64,000 nt of DNA from Coccinella septempunctata (Eukaryota; Arthropoda; Insecta; Coleoptera; Coccinellidae): positions 39,015,021-39,079,020 of the forward strand of contig NC_058193.1 in NCBI RefSeq assembly GCF_907165205.1, read 5' to 3'. This document shows positions 36,202 to 48,140 of this stretch, one piece after another (the stretch's first letter is position 1; each line of letters starts with the position of its first letter). Both the position numbers and the translations under genes were made by a program. The notes beneath the pieces are model-generated. The model did no database searches. It was given only the letters and a program-made list of their open reading frames with translations, and was not told where the DNA came from.

Positions 36202-37518
36202 AACCTCTAAATTCAACGGTTTTTTATTTATATTTTAAACAATAAAAGATTTCAACTAACACATTGACTTAGTGTGTCAAAAAATTCGCCCTAGCTTCAT
36301 CGATTCGACTGATCAAACTGGAAAATCTTCAGCTCCCACATCTGATCGTATTCTCGAAGTTTTTCAACCCGAATGGGTTCGGTGCACCGAAATACCGCCC
36401 TCGCATATAGAAACCGACGGTAACCAATCGCATGTCTGCATGAAAATTTAACAGAACAATATATATGTGGCACGTAACAATAGCCGAGCAACTCCGCACA
36501 TGTGTTTCACAAAAATTGTATGTAATTTAATACTTATTTTTCCTGTTGAACGGACGGTAAATAATAGGAGAGCAAGGACTAATATCAATAATTAGTTAGC
36601 GCAAGTAGGATATACATGTGCTCGGTTCCCATTAAGGCCGATCCAACCCGAAGGAGCAGATCCGGAAGTCCCATTTAGACGATAATTGTCCCGTGAAGTT
36701 CCCGTTGAACTTGTTGGAGGAAATGGGAAATTCCAACCGTGGAGAGAAACGGGGGAATTCACGACTGCATCTTCGAAAATCGCACTGGAGATTCTCTACA
36801 TTGCTGAAAAACGTATCAGCTATCATGAGAAGTGAAGAGAATCTGGCCTCAATCAAAAAACGATATTTAATTCCGTCTTTTATTGGAGAAACAGTGCTTT
36901 CTTCAGTTGCAGTCTTTTTGCTTCACAGAATTCCATTATTGGTGAAGAATTGGATGAATTTATAATGACCAACGTGAAAAGAACTTAGCACTAACATTAG
37001 ACTTAGTCTTCTCCGAAAACATCCATACGAATACCAATAAATGGCTCAATTTTTAGATATTCAGAAAAGATGACAATTTCCCTTTACGTTTATCTGAATA
37101 CTGCCACGACTGCGATAAGAAAAATGCGCTATTTAATAAGGTACAATAATTTTGATGAACGTAACCCTTTTTTCACCCAAAAAATCCCAAATTTTGAATA
37201 GGAAACACCGACTTTTCTATTAATGCATTCTGAAAATTCCCTTATCCCATTTTTTTCGAAAATTACCGCCAATTATGCAGCATTGGCGGAACATTATACC
37301 CAGGAAGCGGTCAGACATATGGCCAGTGAAGGTAAACTTGATATTTTCGCAACAACATTCGTTTCGAGGAATAGAATGACGACCGTCTACTATAATTTTC
37401 AGCGGTTATTATAATAATTCGATAATCGAATTTGTCGAGGGGACAACGTTCTAATATAGCGAAGGAGTCCGGCTATATGATAATCGTCGGTCAGATATCT
37501 ATACTCTGTTGCGAAATT
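36202..37518. other. Non-coding stretch
   Basis: No supported gene. Frames up to 90 codons at 36693-36965 are not family-like. Confidence 0.5.
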
Positions 37519-39175
37519 GATCCTTTGCGAACAGAAAAATCCAACTTTCGTCCGCCTACCGCGAACGGTTTAGATTTTATGATTTTTTTCCGCGAAATTC
37601 CAAAATTTCGACTTTTCCATCCACCATAACTTGAAAAATAAATTTTTTAAAAAATATTTGTCCGAATATTCGTTATCTACGCCCTCGAATTAGTCTACAG
37701 TATAAATTTGATTCCGATCGGAGACCAAGAATTTTTAAAAAAAAAATCGCAATTTTTCCATGCATATGTATGGAAAAATTGGAAAAAATTTCGATCTTCC
37801 CGATTCCCACCAAAATTGCAGTATTTATTGAATCGAGGGCGTAGATCACGAATATGCAAACCGATCTTCACTGAAAGGATTAGTTTTCAAGTTATGGCCG
37901 ATGGAAAATCGAAATATTGGACCTTCGCGGAAAAAATCATAAAATCCGAACTGTTCACGGAAAGTGGATGAAAAATAGATTTTTTCATTTACAAAGGATC
38001 TATCTATCACCAAAAAAAAAAAAATCATCATTTGTCTAGTGCCTTTTTTCTGGCTGCTACAGCTCCTCAAAGTTGACCAATTTTTTAGAAATAATCTTCT
38101 ACTAGTGATTTATTTCAAAAAATACTGACCCTAGGATAAATCTAATTGCATATTCGTAATCTAAGATCTCGAATCAATCAAAAAATCAATCAGGGTCGGT
38201 ATAGTTCGAAAAATATAATAAAAAAATTCGGATTTAGAATAAGTTCCGTCTGCTACTTGTGTTTACCCGCGCTTCACCACCGAGCAAAAAATTATTCATT
38301 TAGCTATAGCAACCCGGGTCATTTTCCTGATTAATTCGAAGTCGTAGATTACGAATATGTAAATAAATTTTTTGTAGCATCAATATTTTGAGAAAAAAAT
38401 CATTTTTAGTGGAAAATTTCGACAAAATTGGTCAACTTTGAGTAGTTGTAGCAACCGGAAAAAAGGCACTGGACATATACTGATTTTTATGGTGATAGAT
38501 TGATCCTTCGCGAATAAAAAAATCCAACTTTCATGAATCTACCGAGAACAATTCAGATTTTATGATTTTTTCCGCGAAGGTCTGAAATTTCTAATTTTCC
38601 ATCGACCATAACTTGAAAAATAAATTTTTTAAAAAACATCTGTTTGCATATTCGTTATCTACGCCCTCGAATTAGTCAACAGTATAAATTTGATTCCAAT
38701 CGGAGACCAAAAATTTTTTTCAAAAAATCGCATTTTTTCCATACACGTATGGAAAAATTGACAAAATTTTCGATCTTCCCGATTCCCACCAAAATTGGGA
38801 TATTTATTAAATCGAGGGCGTAGATCACGAATATGCAAACTGATCTTCGCTGAAACAATTAGTTTTCAAGTTATGGTCGATGAAAAATTCGAAATTTCAG
38901 ACCTTCGCGGAAAAAATCATAAAATCTGAACTAGTCACAGTAGGTCAATGAAATTTAGATTTTTCTATTCACGAAGGATCACTATATCACAAAAAAAAAT
39001 CAGTATTTGTCCAGTGCCTTTTTTCTGGATTCTACAGCTCCACAAATTTGACAAATTTTTCCGAAAATTTTCACTAAAAGTGTTTTATTTTCGAAAATAC
39101 TGATCCTAGGAAAAATCTAATTGAATATTCGTAATCTACGACCTCGAATCAATCGAAAAAATGACCCGGGTCATT
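37519..39175. repeat. Run of alternating long palindromes (about 983-bp period)
   Basis: The first palindrome spans 37519-38000, centred on CCATGCATATGTATGG near 37757-37772; its arms begin GATCCTTTGCGAACAG and end ATTTACAAAGGATC. The second spans 38502-38980, centred near 38745 on ATACACGTAT. The spacer 38001-38501 is itself a palindrome: GTGCCTTTTTTCTGG near 38040 pairs with CCGGAAAAAAGGCAC near 38455. A further half-unit runs to about 39175, ending near TGACCCGGGTCA. Phrases such as TACGCCCTCGAATTAGTC recur in both units. No coding frame was seen. Confidence 0.85.
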
Positions 39176-40468
39176 CGATATGATAGGAGGAATATGCATC
39201 AATATCTTTAATTTCAAAAGAGCAGTTTAATTGCGGCCAACTCACAGAATAGCCCGTTGGATCGATTCACCCCCAGGGTCGAAATATTCTATCGCATCGA
39301 TCGCTATTGATAGACACATGTCAGTCTTAATCAGCAGGGAAAACCGATCCTCCGGTACTTAAACGCTCACACATAAAGATACAACCTTTGAAAGCCTTCC
39401 ACATCCGTTTAACGGCGTCAAGAAAGAATACAGAGCCCGGTAATTGAATACTTTCCCGGTGTCAGGAAACGACCGGGCCAATAAAACTCTTTTCCTATTA
39501 TTCAGCGACGCACAAAGGCCTCTTCTCTACGGCGTCCCGCATAAAAGATTGCGGATTTTTCTCCTTCGAAACGCCTCAATTAAGGTAACCGCGCCAAGAT
39601 ATCTTTTGTTGGTCTCTATTCTATTCAAATCGTTGCCGTCGATTTTCGGTAATTTTACATCGGACCGTCTGATCGGGACATTTATTACATCCGCCCCGGG
39701 CCCGCGTTGACGACATGATTGGCTGAGTGTTTTTTTATGTTAAATGCTAAATTCGGTTGGGTCTTTGTTCCGGCTGTTGTTCGTAACGCTGGAAAGCTTT
39801 CCAGAGTAGCGCCACCGAGTCATTGTTACCTCTTCGGCGATCAAAACATGTGATATCAGTAGAGACAACATGGTTTACGTGGCCAAAAATTCCAGCATGA
39901 AAAATGGTTAAATTATGCATGAACATTAAGAGGCAGAACGTTAAAGAAACAGTTAACTTCGTTTTCACATTTTGAAATCTGTAAATAGTTTGATGTGAGT
40001 TTTCGAAAGTAATTTCCAAATTATTCAACAATTTGTACCATTTTTAAACGTCAAGAGAAATGCTCAGCATAACTTATGGTTGGACAATACCTGATGTATA
40101 ATAAAATTTTAGAGATATGATGTCAATGACGGTTTTACAATCTAAGGTTACCTTTTGGTTGAGGAAATTCCACAAGTTCAGATTTTTCACAATCACTCAA
40201 AAAGGGGTTGACTATTAGTAAACTTAACCGAGGGTATCGGTTAACCAGAAGTTGAATCACAGAATTTATAAGTATACTTCAATCAACGATTTAATTATAG
40301 AGATTTCAGTTGCCAAGAATCGTTTTGAAGAGTTCAATATCGTTATGTTATTAGGATTTTGATAATATATGAACGTATATAGCAATAATGAAGAGGAAGA
40401 GGAACCTCGATGACCTGAAGTGATCTGTCATAGACCGATTATGATATTTTTTCAAAAGATTCACAGCT
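39176..40468. other. Non-coding stretch with a GC-richer island
   Basis: The 39390-39715 part is GC-richer, repeat-free and holds an 88-codon frame on the plus strand without family features. The remainder is AT-rich. No gene is supported. Confidence 0.45.
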
Positions 40469-40925
40469 GGTTTCACAAAGTTTGATCCGGGAATCAACGC
40501 TTGATTTAGGAATAAACGTCTATTTGTTTTCAATCGATAATTCAGTCATGAGCATTCAGAATAACATTCTAGCATCAAATTATGATCCCGGGTTTCGTAA
40601 AACTTTGACTATCCGATCAACGATTTGACAAGCACTCGATTTCTAAAACGAAATCACCTAAACCTTCGTATTTCTGGATATATTGAAGAAGTTGCAATTG
40701 AGAATAATTGAATGGACGTATAAACATCATAATTCGATGCAAGAATGACATTCTGTATGATTATGATGAACGATTTATTCTTCAATCAAGCGTTGATTCC
40801 CCGATCAAGCTTTATGAAACCCGAGGTCAATGATTCTCTCTTGCAACTCTTTCAATATATTCAGAAATGTTAAGGTTTCAGTGCTTATATTTTGAAAATC
40901 GAGTAACTGTCAAATAACGATCTTA
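40469..40925 (+). mobile_element. MITE-like inverted-repeat element, outer copy split by a nested copy
   Basis: The left half, 40469-40587 (GGTTTCACAAAGTTTGATCC through AATTCAGTCATGAGCATTCA to CATCAAATTATGAT), matches the start and middle of the intact copy at 59610-59856. The matching second half resumes at about 40826 (ATTCTCTCTTGCAACT, then GAAAATCGAGTAACTGTCAA). Between them lies a complete reverse-oriented copy. Confidence 0.75.
40590..40822 (-). mobile_element. MITE-like inverted-repeat element, nested inner copy
   Basis: The ends GGGTTTCGTAAAACTTTGAC and GATCAAGCTTTATGAAACCC are inverted repeats. The interior, read on the minus strand, follows the copy at 59610 (GGGGAATCAACGCTTGATT, then CATTCAATTATTCTCAATTG). 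It has no coding frame and is about 233 bp long. Confidence 0.8.
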
Positions 40926-41430
40926 CTATAAAAGATTTGGGTCAGACTATCGAAAGGATGCCTTCCCAGTATCTAAGATAATATACATTTGATCGCTCAT
41001 CTAACAGGATGGTATAATCAAAGTTTGTTCGTGGGGTGGTTGCAAACTGTAGGGAATATTTATGCTTCTTGGTATACGTGGGTACACAAACATTACGTAC
41101 TCACCAAATATTTATCGAATGTCAAAATTTGAACTGATTTTCAACGAAAGAATTCGATTTAACGTTGAATCTCTATAATTTTCCGATTCAACCATATGTT
41201 GGTTACATTTACGAATTCAGATAAATGTCACTTCTTCCACAGAGAAAATTATCAATTAATCTACTATTAGGTAAAAGTTAGCTTAAGGTTCATGGTAATT
41301 TCTTCGAATGTATAAACATTTATAACTCACGTGTTGTATACAAAATTCCATTTTGATTACACTTTCCAGAAAACAAGCTAATTTATGGAATGACATTAAA
41401 GGTGTCGCTTCGATTGATTGTTGCTAGGGC
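40926..41430. other. Non-coding stretch
   Basis: AT-rich. Nothing is recognised. Confidence 0.5.
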
Positions 41431-41512
41431 ATTATTCAATCCATAGCAACAAGAGCAATATGACGTTTATCCACTCGTGCTCATGTTATTTGTTTCTATG
41501 GATTGAATAACG
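41431..41512. repeat. Short imperfect palindrome
   Basis: ATTATTCAATCCATAGCAAC on the left pairs with GTTTCTATGGATTGAATAAC on the right, with about 20 bases between the arms. It could be a tiny foldback element or a hairpin. Confidence 0.6.
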
Positions 41513-42484
41513 TCGTGTTTAAACGTCAAAATGGAATAAAATCATTGTAAAACGCCAGGTTAACCATCGAGCTTTGGCAACCTAACCATAGTAATTCTGT
41601 AATTCTCAACCGATTCTAAAACCGAGCCTATAAGTGCAATTCCTGAAATCCTAGAAATCTGCAATTTCGTACGTAGACTAGTATCAGTATACAAACAACG
41701 AAAAAATTCTGATGCTTGTTTTAGTTGTTACACATCGACCAATTTAAGAAATAAAGGTGACCATACACTTCGACACCAACTTCTCGTACGAGAACCCCGG
41801 TGCCAACGCACCCTCAATCCAAAATCCGCAATTCTCGCCGAATCTTTCGGCCTCCGGCTAAGTTTCAAATTAGCGCCAATTGAAAGGTCGCGCGACGGGC
41901 GACGACAATAGGACGTCGATTTTAAAACGGGATGAATGTTAATCTGACGCGGGGTGGCACACGTCAAAGTCCGGGAGATCGGTTGATTAGCCCGAAGTTC
42001 TCGACCGGGGCCATTCGGAGCTGTCGAGCTGGAAACATCGACGTCAAACTAGACGCGAAGGGGACCTTACGGGAGCGAAACAGGGATACACAAAGGGCAT
42101 TATACCGATGCCCGTTTGCGGATCGCTCTCCTGGAAAATTTCGGGCTTAATACGCGATTCTATGGGAACGTTCGGTGTTAATTGAGAGGCGTCAGGGATT
42201 GTGAGAACTGACTGTCATGAATATTTCGGATGGTCGTTCAACTTTTTACGATCCATTGTGTTGGAAGTTTGAATTATTCGGATGAATCGTGGAATGATCG
42301 TTTCTAATGCGAGTGGAGAAGGCAATGATAGTCTAATTCGACTCTAAAATGCGAAAACGACAACACGAGGCGAGCTTCTGAAAGACGGGAAACAAAAATG
42401 ATGATTTGACTCAGTTAGAAGAATTTGCAAAAGTAATTGATTAAATTTTGATTACTTATTGCAGTAATGTACGAAAGCGACTTG
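41513..42484. other. Non-coding stretch with a GC-richer island
   Basis: The 41780-42150 segment is GC-richer with overlapping frames on both strands (41932-42150 plus, 41728-41967 minus) but no family features. No gene is supported. Confidence 0.45.
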
Positions 42485-42690
42485 CTAGTCGGAATTCTGA
42501 GTTACAAGTCGGAATTCTGAGATACAAGTCGGAATTCTGAGTTACAAGTCGGAATTCTGAGTTACAAGTCGGAATTCTGAGATACAAGTCGGAATTCTGA
42601 GTTACAAGTCAGAATTCCGACATACAAGTCAGAATTCTGAGATACAAGTCGGAATTCTTAGATACAAGTCAGAATTCTGAGATGCAAGAC
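42485..42690 (+). repeat. 20-bp tandem satellite, forward array
   Basis: About ten copies of a 20-bp unit, GGAATTCTGAGTTACAAGTC, alternating with a GATACAAGTC variant. Most units contain an EcoRI site (GAATTC). The last unit fades into GATGCAAGAC. Confidence 0.95.
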
Positions 42691-42775
42691 AGTGGTGGAG
42701 CTAGAATTGGTTGAATGTTTTGTTGCATTCGATTGTTGCCGAATCATGTGTGCAAAATGCCCTCTATAAAGTAGA

Positions 42776-42870
42776 CTTCTGACTTGTATCTCAGAATTCC
42801 GACTTGTAACTCTGAATTCCGACTTGTAACTCAGAATTCCGACTTGTAACTCAGAATTTTTCCGACTTGC
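42776..42870 (-). repeat. 20-bp tandem satellite, first inverted array
   Basis: About four to five copies of the same unit in reverse orientation (GACTTGTAACTCAGAATTCC). It lies about 85 bases from the forward array, so the two can pair as a long hairpin. Confidence 0.9.
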
Positions 42871-43162
42871 AAACTGAAACTTGAAACTGCATGTAGGAAT
42901 TTCGATAGTGCTCGAATCACTAAACACTAAGAAAGGTTTTGAAAGAAAGAGCATAATTCTCGGGAGTACAAAAATACTCCAAGTGCTTTCACAAGCACTG
43001 AGCACGAAGCTTTGGGACACCTCAGCTATGGTGCAACCGAAGAGAAAAATAGACTATCATTTCATTCATCCAAAATTCCTCCAAGAAGCCAAAAACACAT
43101 TCACTGATCAAATGCAAAAAAACAAGAGTCATTATACCTATTTTAGCCCTCCTGCAGCCTTG
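42871..43162. other. Unique spacer between satellite arrays, with an open frame
   Basis: A plus-strand frame is open from the satellite through this spacer into the next array (42881-43225). Its first possible ATG is deep inside (SAMVQPKRKIDYHFIHPKF). No family is recognised. The frame reads into satellite sequence at its end, so I treat it as a chance opening or a fragment rather than a gene. Confidence 0.35.
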
Positions 43163-43352
43163 CATCTCAAAATTCCGACTTACAAGTCGGAATTCCGAAT
43201 TGTATCTCAGAATTCCGACTTGTAACTCAGAATTCCAACTTGCAAGTCGGAATTCCGACTTGTATCTCAGAATTCCGACTTGTTACTCAGAATTCCGACT
43301 TGAAATTCGGAATTCCGACTTGTAACTCAGAATTCTGACTTAGCAGGTCGGA
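43163..43352 (-). repeat. 20-bp tandem satellite, second inverted array with mixed-orientation units
   Basis: About nine units, mostly in inverted orientation (GACTTGTATCTCAGAATTCC), with at least two reversed junctions such as GACTTACAAGTCGGAATTCC and CAACTTGCAAGTCGG. It ends at TTAGCAGGTCGGAATTG. Confidence 0.9.
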
Positions 43353-44711
43353 ATTGTACATTTGGATTTTTTTTTGAGGGCCCGTTAGCGTAGTAATCTA
43401 TATTTTTAAACGTCAAGCTATCGGATTGATGTGTCAGTTGAAAGAGATTCAGAAAATGGAGTAATGAAGAAGTAAGATCAGGATTTCAGAAACACCCTGT
43501 ATGTATACCTAAGGTGATTTTTTGTAAGAATGTTTTCTTTCGGCCCAATGAAGAACGGACACGAACGTTTAATGGGGAGGTCATTTGTAATCAACCACTG
43601 AGACATTTTTCCTCTGAATAACTATAGTAGTACGGACGTGACCTGGCATTGTCAGCGTGGTATGAAGGTAAACTAAAGCGAAAAGTAATATTATTTTTCT
43701 GCTTCAATTCTCCCATGCTTCAGTGAAATGTGTCGGTTGGCAATACCGATTGTGGCTCATATAAACCGAATTGGTCTTGATTGGTACCAAAATTGATCGA
43801 TTATAGACCACAGAAATATAGAAAACTACTCACAGAGCAGATAATCGAATAAGTTCGACAACAATTGTCAAATTTGACAACTCCAGCTACCAAGACGACA
43901 GATTTTGCGATTCCAAACGACGAATTCGATCTGTGGTCGACAAGATGGCGGCCGTCTAGTTAAACCTCGTCAGAAAACGCTCGCGATTGTATCCGAATGA
44001 ATTCTCATACATAATTCCGACATTATCCTACCCATTTTCATCGCGATATCCGTTCCCGTAGCCATTTTTTCCGTGCAGATCACGTCGATCGCGTTCTCGG
44101 GAAAGGGGTGCGTTCCGAAAGTAGCGCGCGCGGAACGCGGCCGCGCGGCGGCCTTCGTTATCGCTGGAAAATATCGAAAGGAGGTAGAAGTAATGAAACG
44201 TTGGATAAAATGGTCGTTGTAATATATGAATATGTAATATGAGAATGTAATGATAGCCAAGGCTCCGCCTGTTCTCCGAGACGATTGGCTCCCAGCGAGG
44301 GAGCACCAGGTGGGGACTGGGAGTCGACCAGCACGCGATACCTGGCTATTTACGGAGGCCTTTGATATCGTGGTGAATTAATTCCATGGAAACGGTATCC
44401 TTCGGTTGTTGGCTCGTTGGAGAAGTCGGCCGAAAAATTGCGGTCGACCAATGCCGAGACGCCGTGGGCTTTAGCGGAACCAGCTCGAAATACCTCTATA
44501 TCGAGTCCGACCAGGAGAATTTCAACAACTTCTATTTAGTTTCTATTTGAGAGAAAATTGATGAAATAAGTTGAAGCAACTGGGGAAAAGCGTCCACTTG
44601 GTAGTCCTAAGCAGTACAAAAAATCCATAGGATTCAGGTCTGGACCGTTTGATGTCCACCACTGCGAAAAACTGAACTTCAGGTCTCAAGGAATATTTCA
44701 GTAATGTTTTA
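43353..44711. other. Non-coding stretch with a GC-rich island
   Basis: A solitary TCAGAAACACCCTGTATG near 43486 resembles a DNA-transposon end without a partner. The 43960-44520 part is GC-rich, includes GCGCGCGGAACGCGGCCGCG near 44125, and is repeat-free. Two overlapping minus-strand frames there lack family features. No gene is supported. Confidence 0.45.
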
Positions 44712-45410
44712 AACAGGCTGAGCCTTAGACTCGTACGAATATTTCAACAGTAGATTCTTGAGGTGAAAAAAACACTTTTTCCTATGCCATTTTTTCTGAT
44801 TCGGCCCTGATAAATCGATATAGTCATTTTGAGTTTCATAATGAGCTGTGTCACTGCTGGAAAACCAAAATTATTTTAAGAATAACTAGCTTAATCTGTG
44901 ACACTACACATCTGTGAATCTTTTAAACAGAGTTGTATTCAGCCAAACTACCCAATTTTCGGAATATCACAGATATTTTTTATTTTTGAACATCCAATTA
45001 CTCGAAAACGGCGCATTATACGAGAAAATATGAAGGATACTTTTATTTCACAAAACGCTCAAATATTCATTAGATTGCGCCCAACTCAGTTTCGAGAGTT
45101 GGTTTCTTTGAATTTTTGGTATTTTTATGGTATGTAATGGTCATACTGAGAAAACTGGAAGACGTGGGTGATATCTTGTTTTGTTGTTTTGATTCATCAA
45201 AGAAATGAAAAACTATATTCCGAAATTCATTTCATTCGATAAAACCGTTTGTGAGATAGACCTAAATATAACATTTTTTATAGTCTTTCAACAGCCTATA
45301 TCTTTTAAATCTAGCCGATTTGGAAGAAATGGTAAAGGAAAAAAGTGTTTCTTTCGACCTCAAGAACCTACTGTTAAAATATTTGTATGACTAAGATACT
45401 CACCCTGTAT
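44712..45410. repeat. Palindromic interspersed repeat, copy 5 (near full length)
   Basis: It runs from AACAGGCTGAGCCTTAGACT to ACTCACCCTGTAT. GTAGATTCTTGAGGTGAAAA on the left is mirrored by CGACCTCAAGAACCTACTG on the right. It holds GCATTATACGAGAAAATATG and GAAAACTGGAAGACGTGGGT. Its length of about 699 bp matches copy 2. Confidence 0.85.
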
Positions 45411-47698
45411 ACATGATTTCTGAAGTTTGACGGACTATAATAATCAATGAGAAATGTCGATATTTCATATGAATTCAAGAGATATACAGTTCTAGAGAGG
45501 GAATTTATTATCTAAACCTAAGGCCTTTGGAAATCATTATTGTAAGTCAATAAGAATCTCACGCTCCAAGGTTAAATGGATGAAAAATCCTCAGGTTTGG
45601 CATGGTCCGAAAATGAATTCTGGTTTCTTTGAATCTTTGCTTCATTTACTGTGTACAATTGTGTATGGATTTATTATTGTAACTATTGTAACTTCTATAT
45701 CTACAACATTCATTCATCAATCTTAAGCAAAATTTCAACTACCGGATAAAACGAAGAAACTAACGTATCAATATGGCACAAACGCCACTGCAGCAGCCAG
45801 AATCTCTGTACGTGATTGACGTGCACAATGAGCGAATTGAAATAACATTTTTTCTTGAATAACATAAGATAGTTTTGTCATAAACGCCTCGTACAGGGCA
45901 TTCTATGCCTTTCGTGTGAAAAAGTCGAACAGCAAAGCTCAACTTTGAAGTTATTTTCGATATATTCAAAAAATAGTGGTTTGAAACAATTCAGCAATGA
46001 TCTACTTGCTGCCTTGACTATCTTTCCTCTTTCAAAATTAGTTTGGTGACATTTCTCTGTGCCCTTGTAGACAGTTGACGAATGAAAAGCATTCAGTAGT
46101 GGGTAGTGGAGGAACAGACACCTAAGGTTCCATTTCTGAATGTTCAAGATGAAATCAGGGACCGAGAATTGTAAGTCTATGAGACCTATTCTGTTACGAA
46201 ATGAACATAAGGGTTTTGGCGATAAATTGTATAGAATGCCAATGAAAAAATTTCCTTTCTTATTCCACTTTTCTCATCAGATGCAAAATTGACAGGCATT
46301 TCTTATTAACTGTGGTAGATACACTCAAACTGTCAAGAAAAGAGTGAATCTAGTATCGTATCTCTAGAGATTTACTCGCCGATTTTAAAACACATTCAAC
46401 CAGCAAAGCGTGATCAATGAAAATAATATACCTAATCATGAGAAATTCTGTAGTTTCTCCCCGATTTCCCCAGTTCGCAAAAAACGCGCATGTTCTCAGC
46501 CTTCTCTTGAGGCGAAAGCTGTATAAAATTCATATAAACCCACCGACCCCGTGAGAACCATCATCGAGATCCCAAGTCGGCGTAATCGACAAAATGGCGC
46601 TGGAACCACAGATTGCATCCTGCGAACCGATACACTAGACGAGTCGTCCATTCATCAAAATAAAATCCGGAGTCCGGAGCAAAATATACCCCTCTGGCTC
46701 GAGGAAAAAAAAAGCACGCTACCGTAACAGTTCTCTGGCTCAAATAAACATCGGGTGTACGTACCTAGTTAGTATATCCTCGGTAATTACCGATAAAACA
46801 TTTATGGGAATCGTCCGGGTAATTATACGCCTGAAACGTAATTTTACCTAGATGTGCATGTCTCTATTACATTTTCATAAATTACCGCTGTGCGATCCGC
46901 GTTCTGTCATTTGTATTGTGGATATTGCACCATGTCATTCCGTCTATTTATTTACGTTAACTATGCATGTCTAATTCATTATTTATCGAAAACAATTTCT
47001 ACGTTGTTTGTTATTTAATTCTATGCGGTGGGTGGTACCTGAAAATCCACGCCGTCATTTATATTCGTTCTTCGACGACTGTCACACGAAATTTGACAGT
47101 TAGGTCTGTAATTTAGCGGGTGGTTTTCGTAGAAATTCCGACACTAGAACGGTCCCATCGAATAGTCATGAATTTGGGGAATTACAAACGTTTATTGGGG
47201 AAAATACAGGACTACTTTGAGAGCGCTTCAGGATCTTAGCAGTTAACACCAGTAGCTATAGGCTCAACACAAGTTGAGCGGAAAAGAGCGAAAAAGAAAT
47301 GTAAACAAATCTACGTCAGTTTGACAATAACCAAAAACGTGAAGATACCACTGATCACACGAAATTTGATGGGTTCGATTGTACCATTATATCTAAATTG
47401 AGAATATCTAAATATAAATATCAATGAGAATAACCTAATATACATTAAAAGATTAAACGAACCACAAAGAATAGGTATGCATAGACAAACTAGGTAGCTA
47501 TACTAGCAAATTCTTGTACAAGATAGTTTGTTTCGACTCAGGAAGGAAACCACAGAATGTTATCTCGTTTAACAACTAAAGCACTACCTTCAAGCATAGA
47601 ATATTGATCTGTAACACTCCATATCCCACTTGACAACACATTTTCGATCGATAACGATCGTTAGAAAATACATGTGGTGCTTCAATGCAACTACATAT
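45411..47698. other. Non-coding stretch
   Basis: Mostly AT-rich and featureless. No supported gene, array or transposon. Confidence 0.5.
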
Positions 47699-48140
47699 AT
47701 AGGATGAGTCTTTGACTAGTACGAATAGTTTAAAAGTAGGTTCTTGAAGTCAGAAGAAACACTTGTTTCCTTTCCCATTTTTTCCAAATCGGCTGGGTTT
47801 AAAAGATACAGGCTGTTGAAAAACCATAAAGAAATGTTATTTTTAGTTCTATCTCACAAATGGTTTCATCGAGTGAAATGAATTTCGGAATATAGTTTTG
47901 CATTCATTTGATCAATCTTTTTAAAAGACTCACAGATGTGTGGTGCCACAGATTTAGCTAGTTATTCTGAAGTTCATTTTGTTTTTCTAGGGGTGGCACA
48001 GTTCATTATGAAAACTTAAAATGGCTAGATCTTTTTATCAAAGTCGAATCGGGAAAAATGGTAAAGAAAAAATAGTGTTTCTTTTGACCTCAACAATCAA
48101 CTTTTGATATATTTGTACGAATCAAAGACACACCCTGTAT
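47699..48140. repeat. Palindromic interspersed repeat, copy 6 (internally deleted, about 442 bp)
   Basis: The ends TAGGATGAGTCTTTGACTAG and GAATCAAAGACACACCCTGTAT are preserved. The interior jumps from GCATTCATTTGATCAATC to TTTTTAAAAGACTCACAGAT, losing the central block present in copies 2 and 5. Confidence 0.85.

Noticed and set aside
42485..42690. Regular 20-bp repeats resembling a CRISPR array
   Set aside because: The repeats are contiguous without unique spacers, in an insect-like genome; it is a satellite.
42881..43225. 114-codon frame between satellite arrays
   Set aside because: It opens without an ATG, runs into satellite sequence at its C-terminal end and matches no known family.
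43480..43500. Lone transposon-like terminus ending in CACCCTGTATG
   Set aside because: No partner end was found at a plausible distance, so no element can be drawn; the same applies to the motif at 14616.
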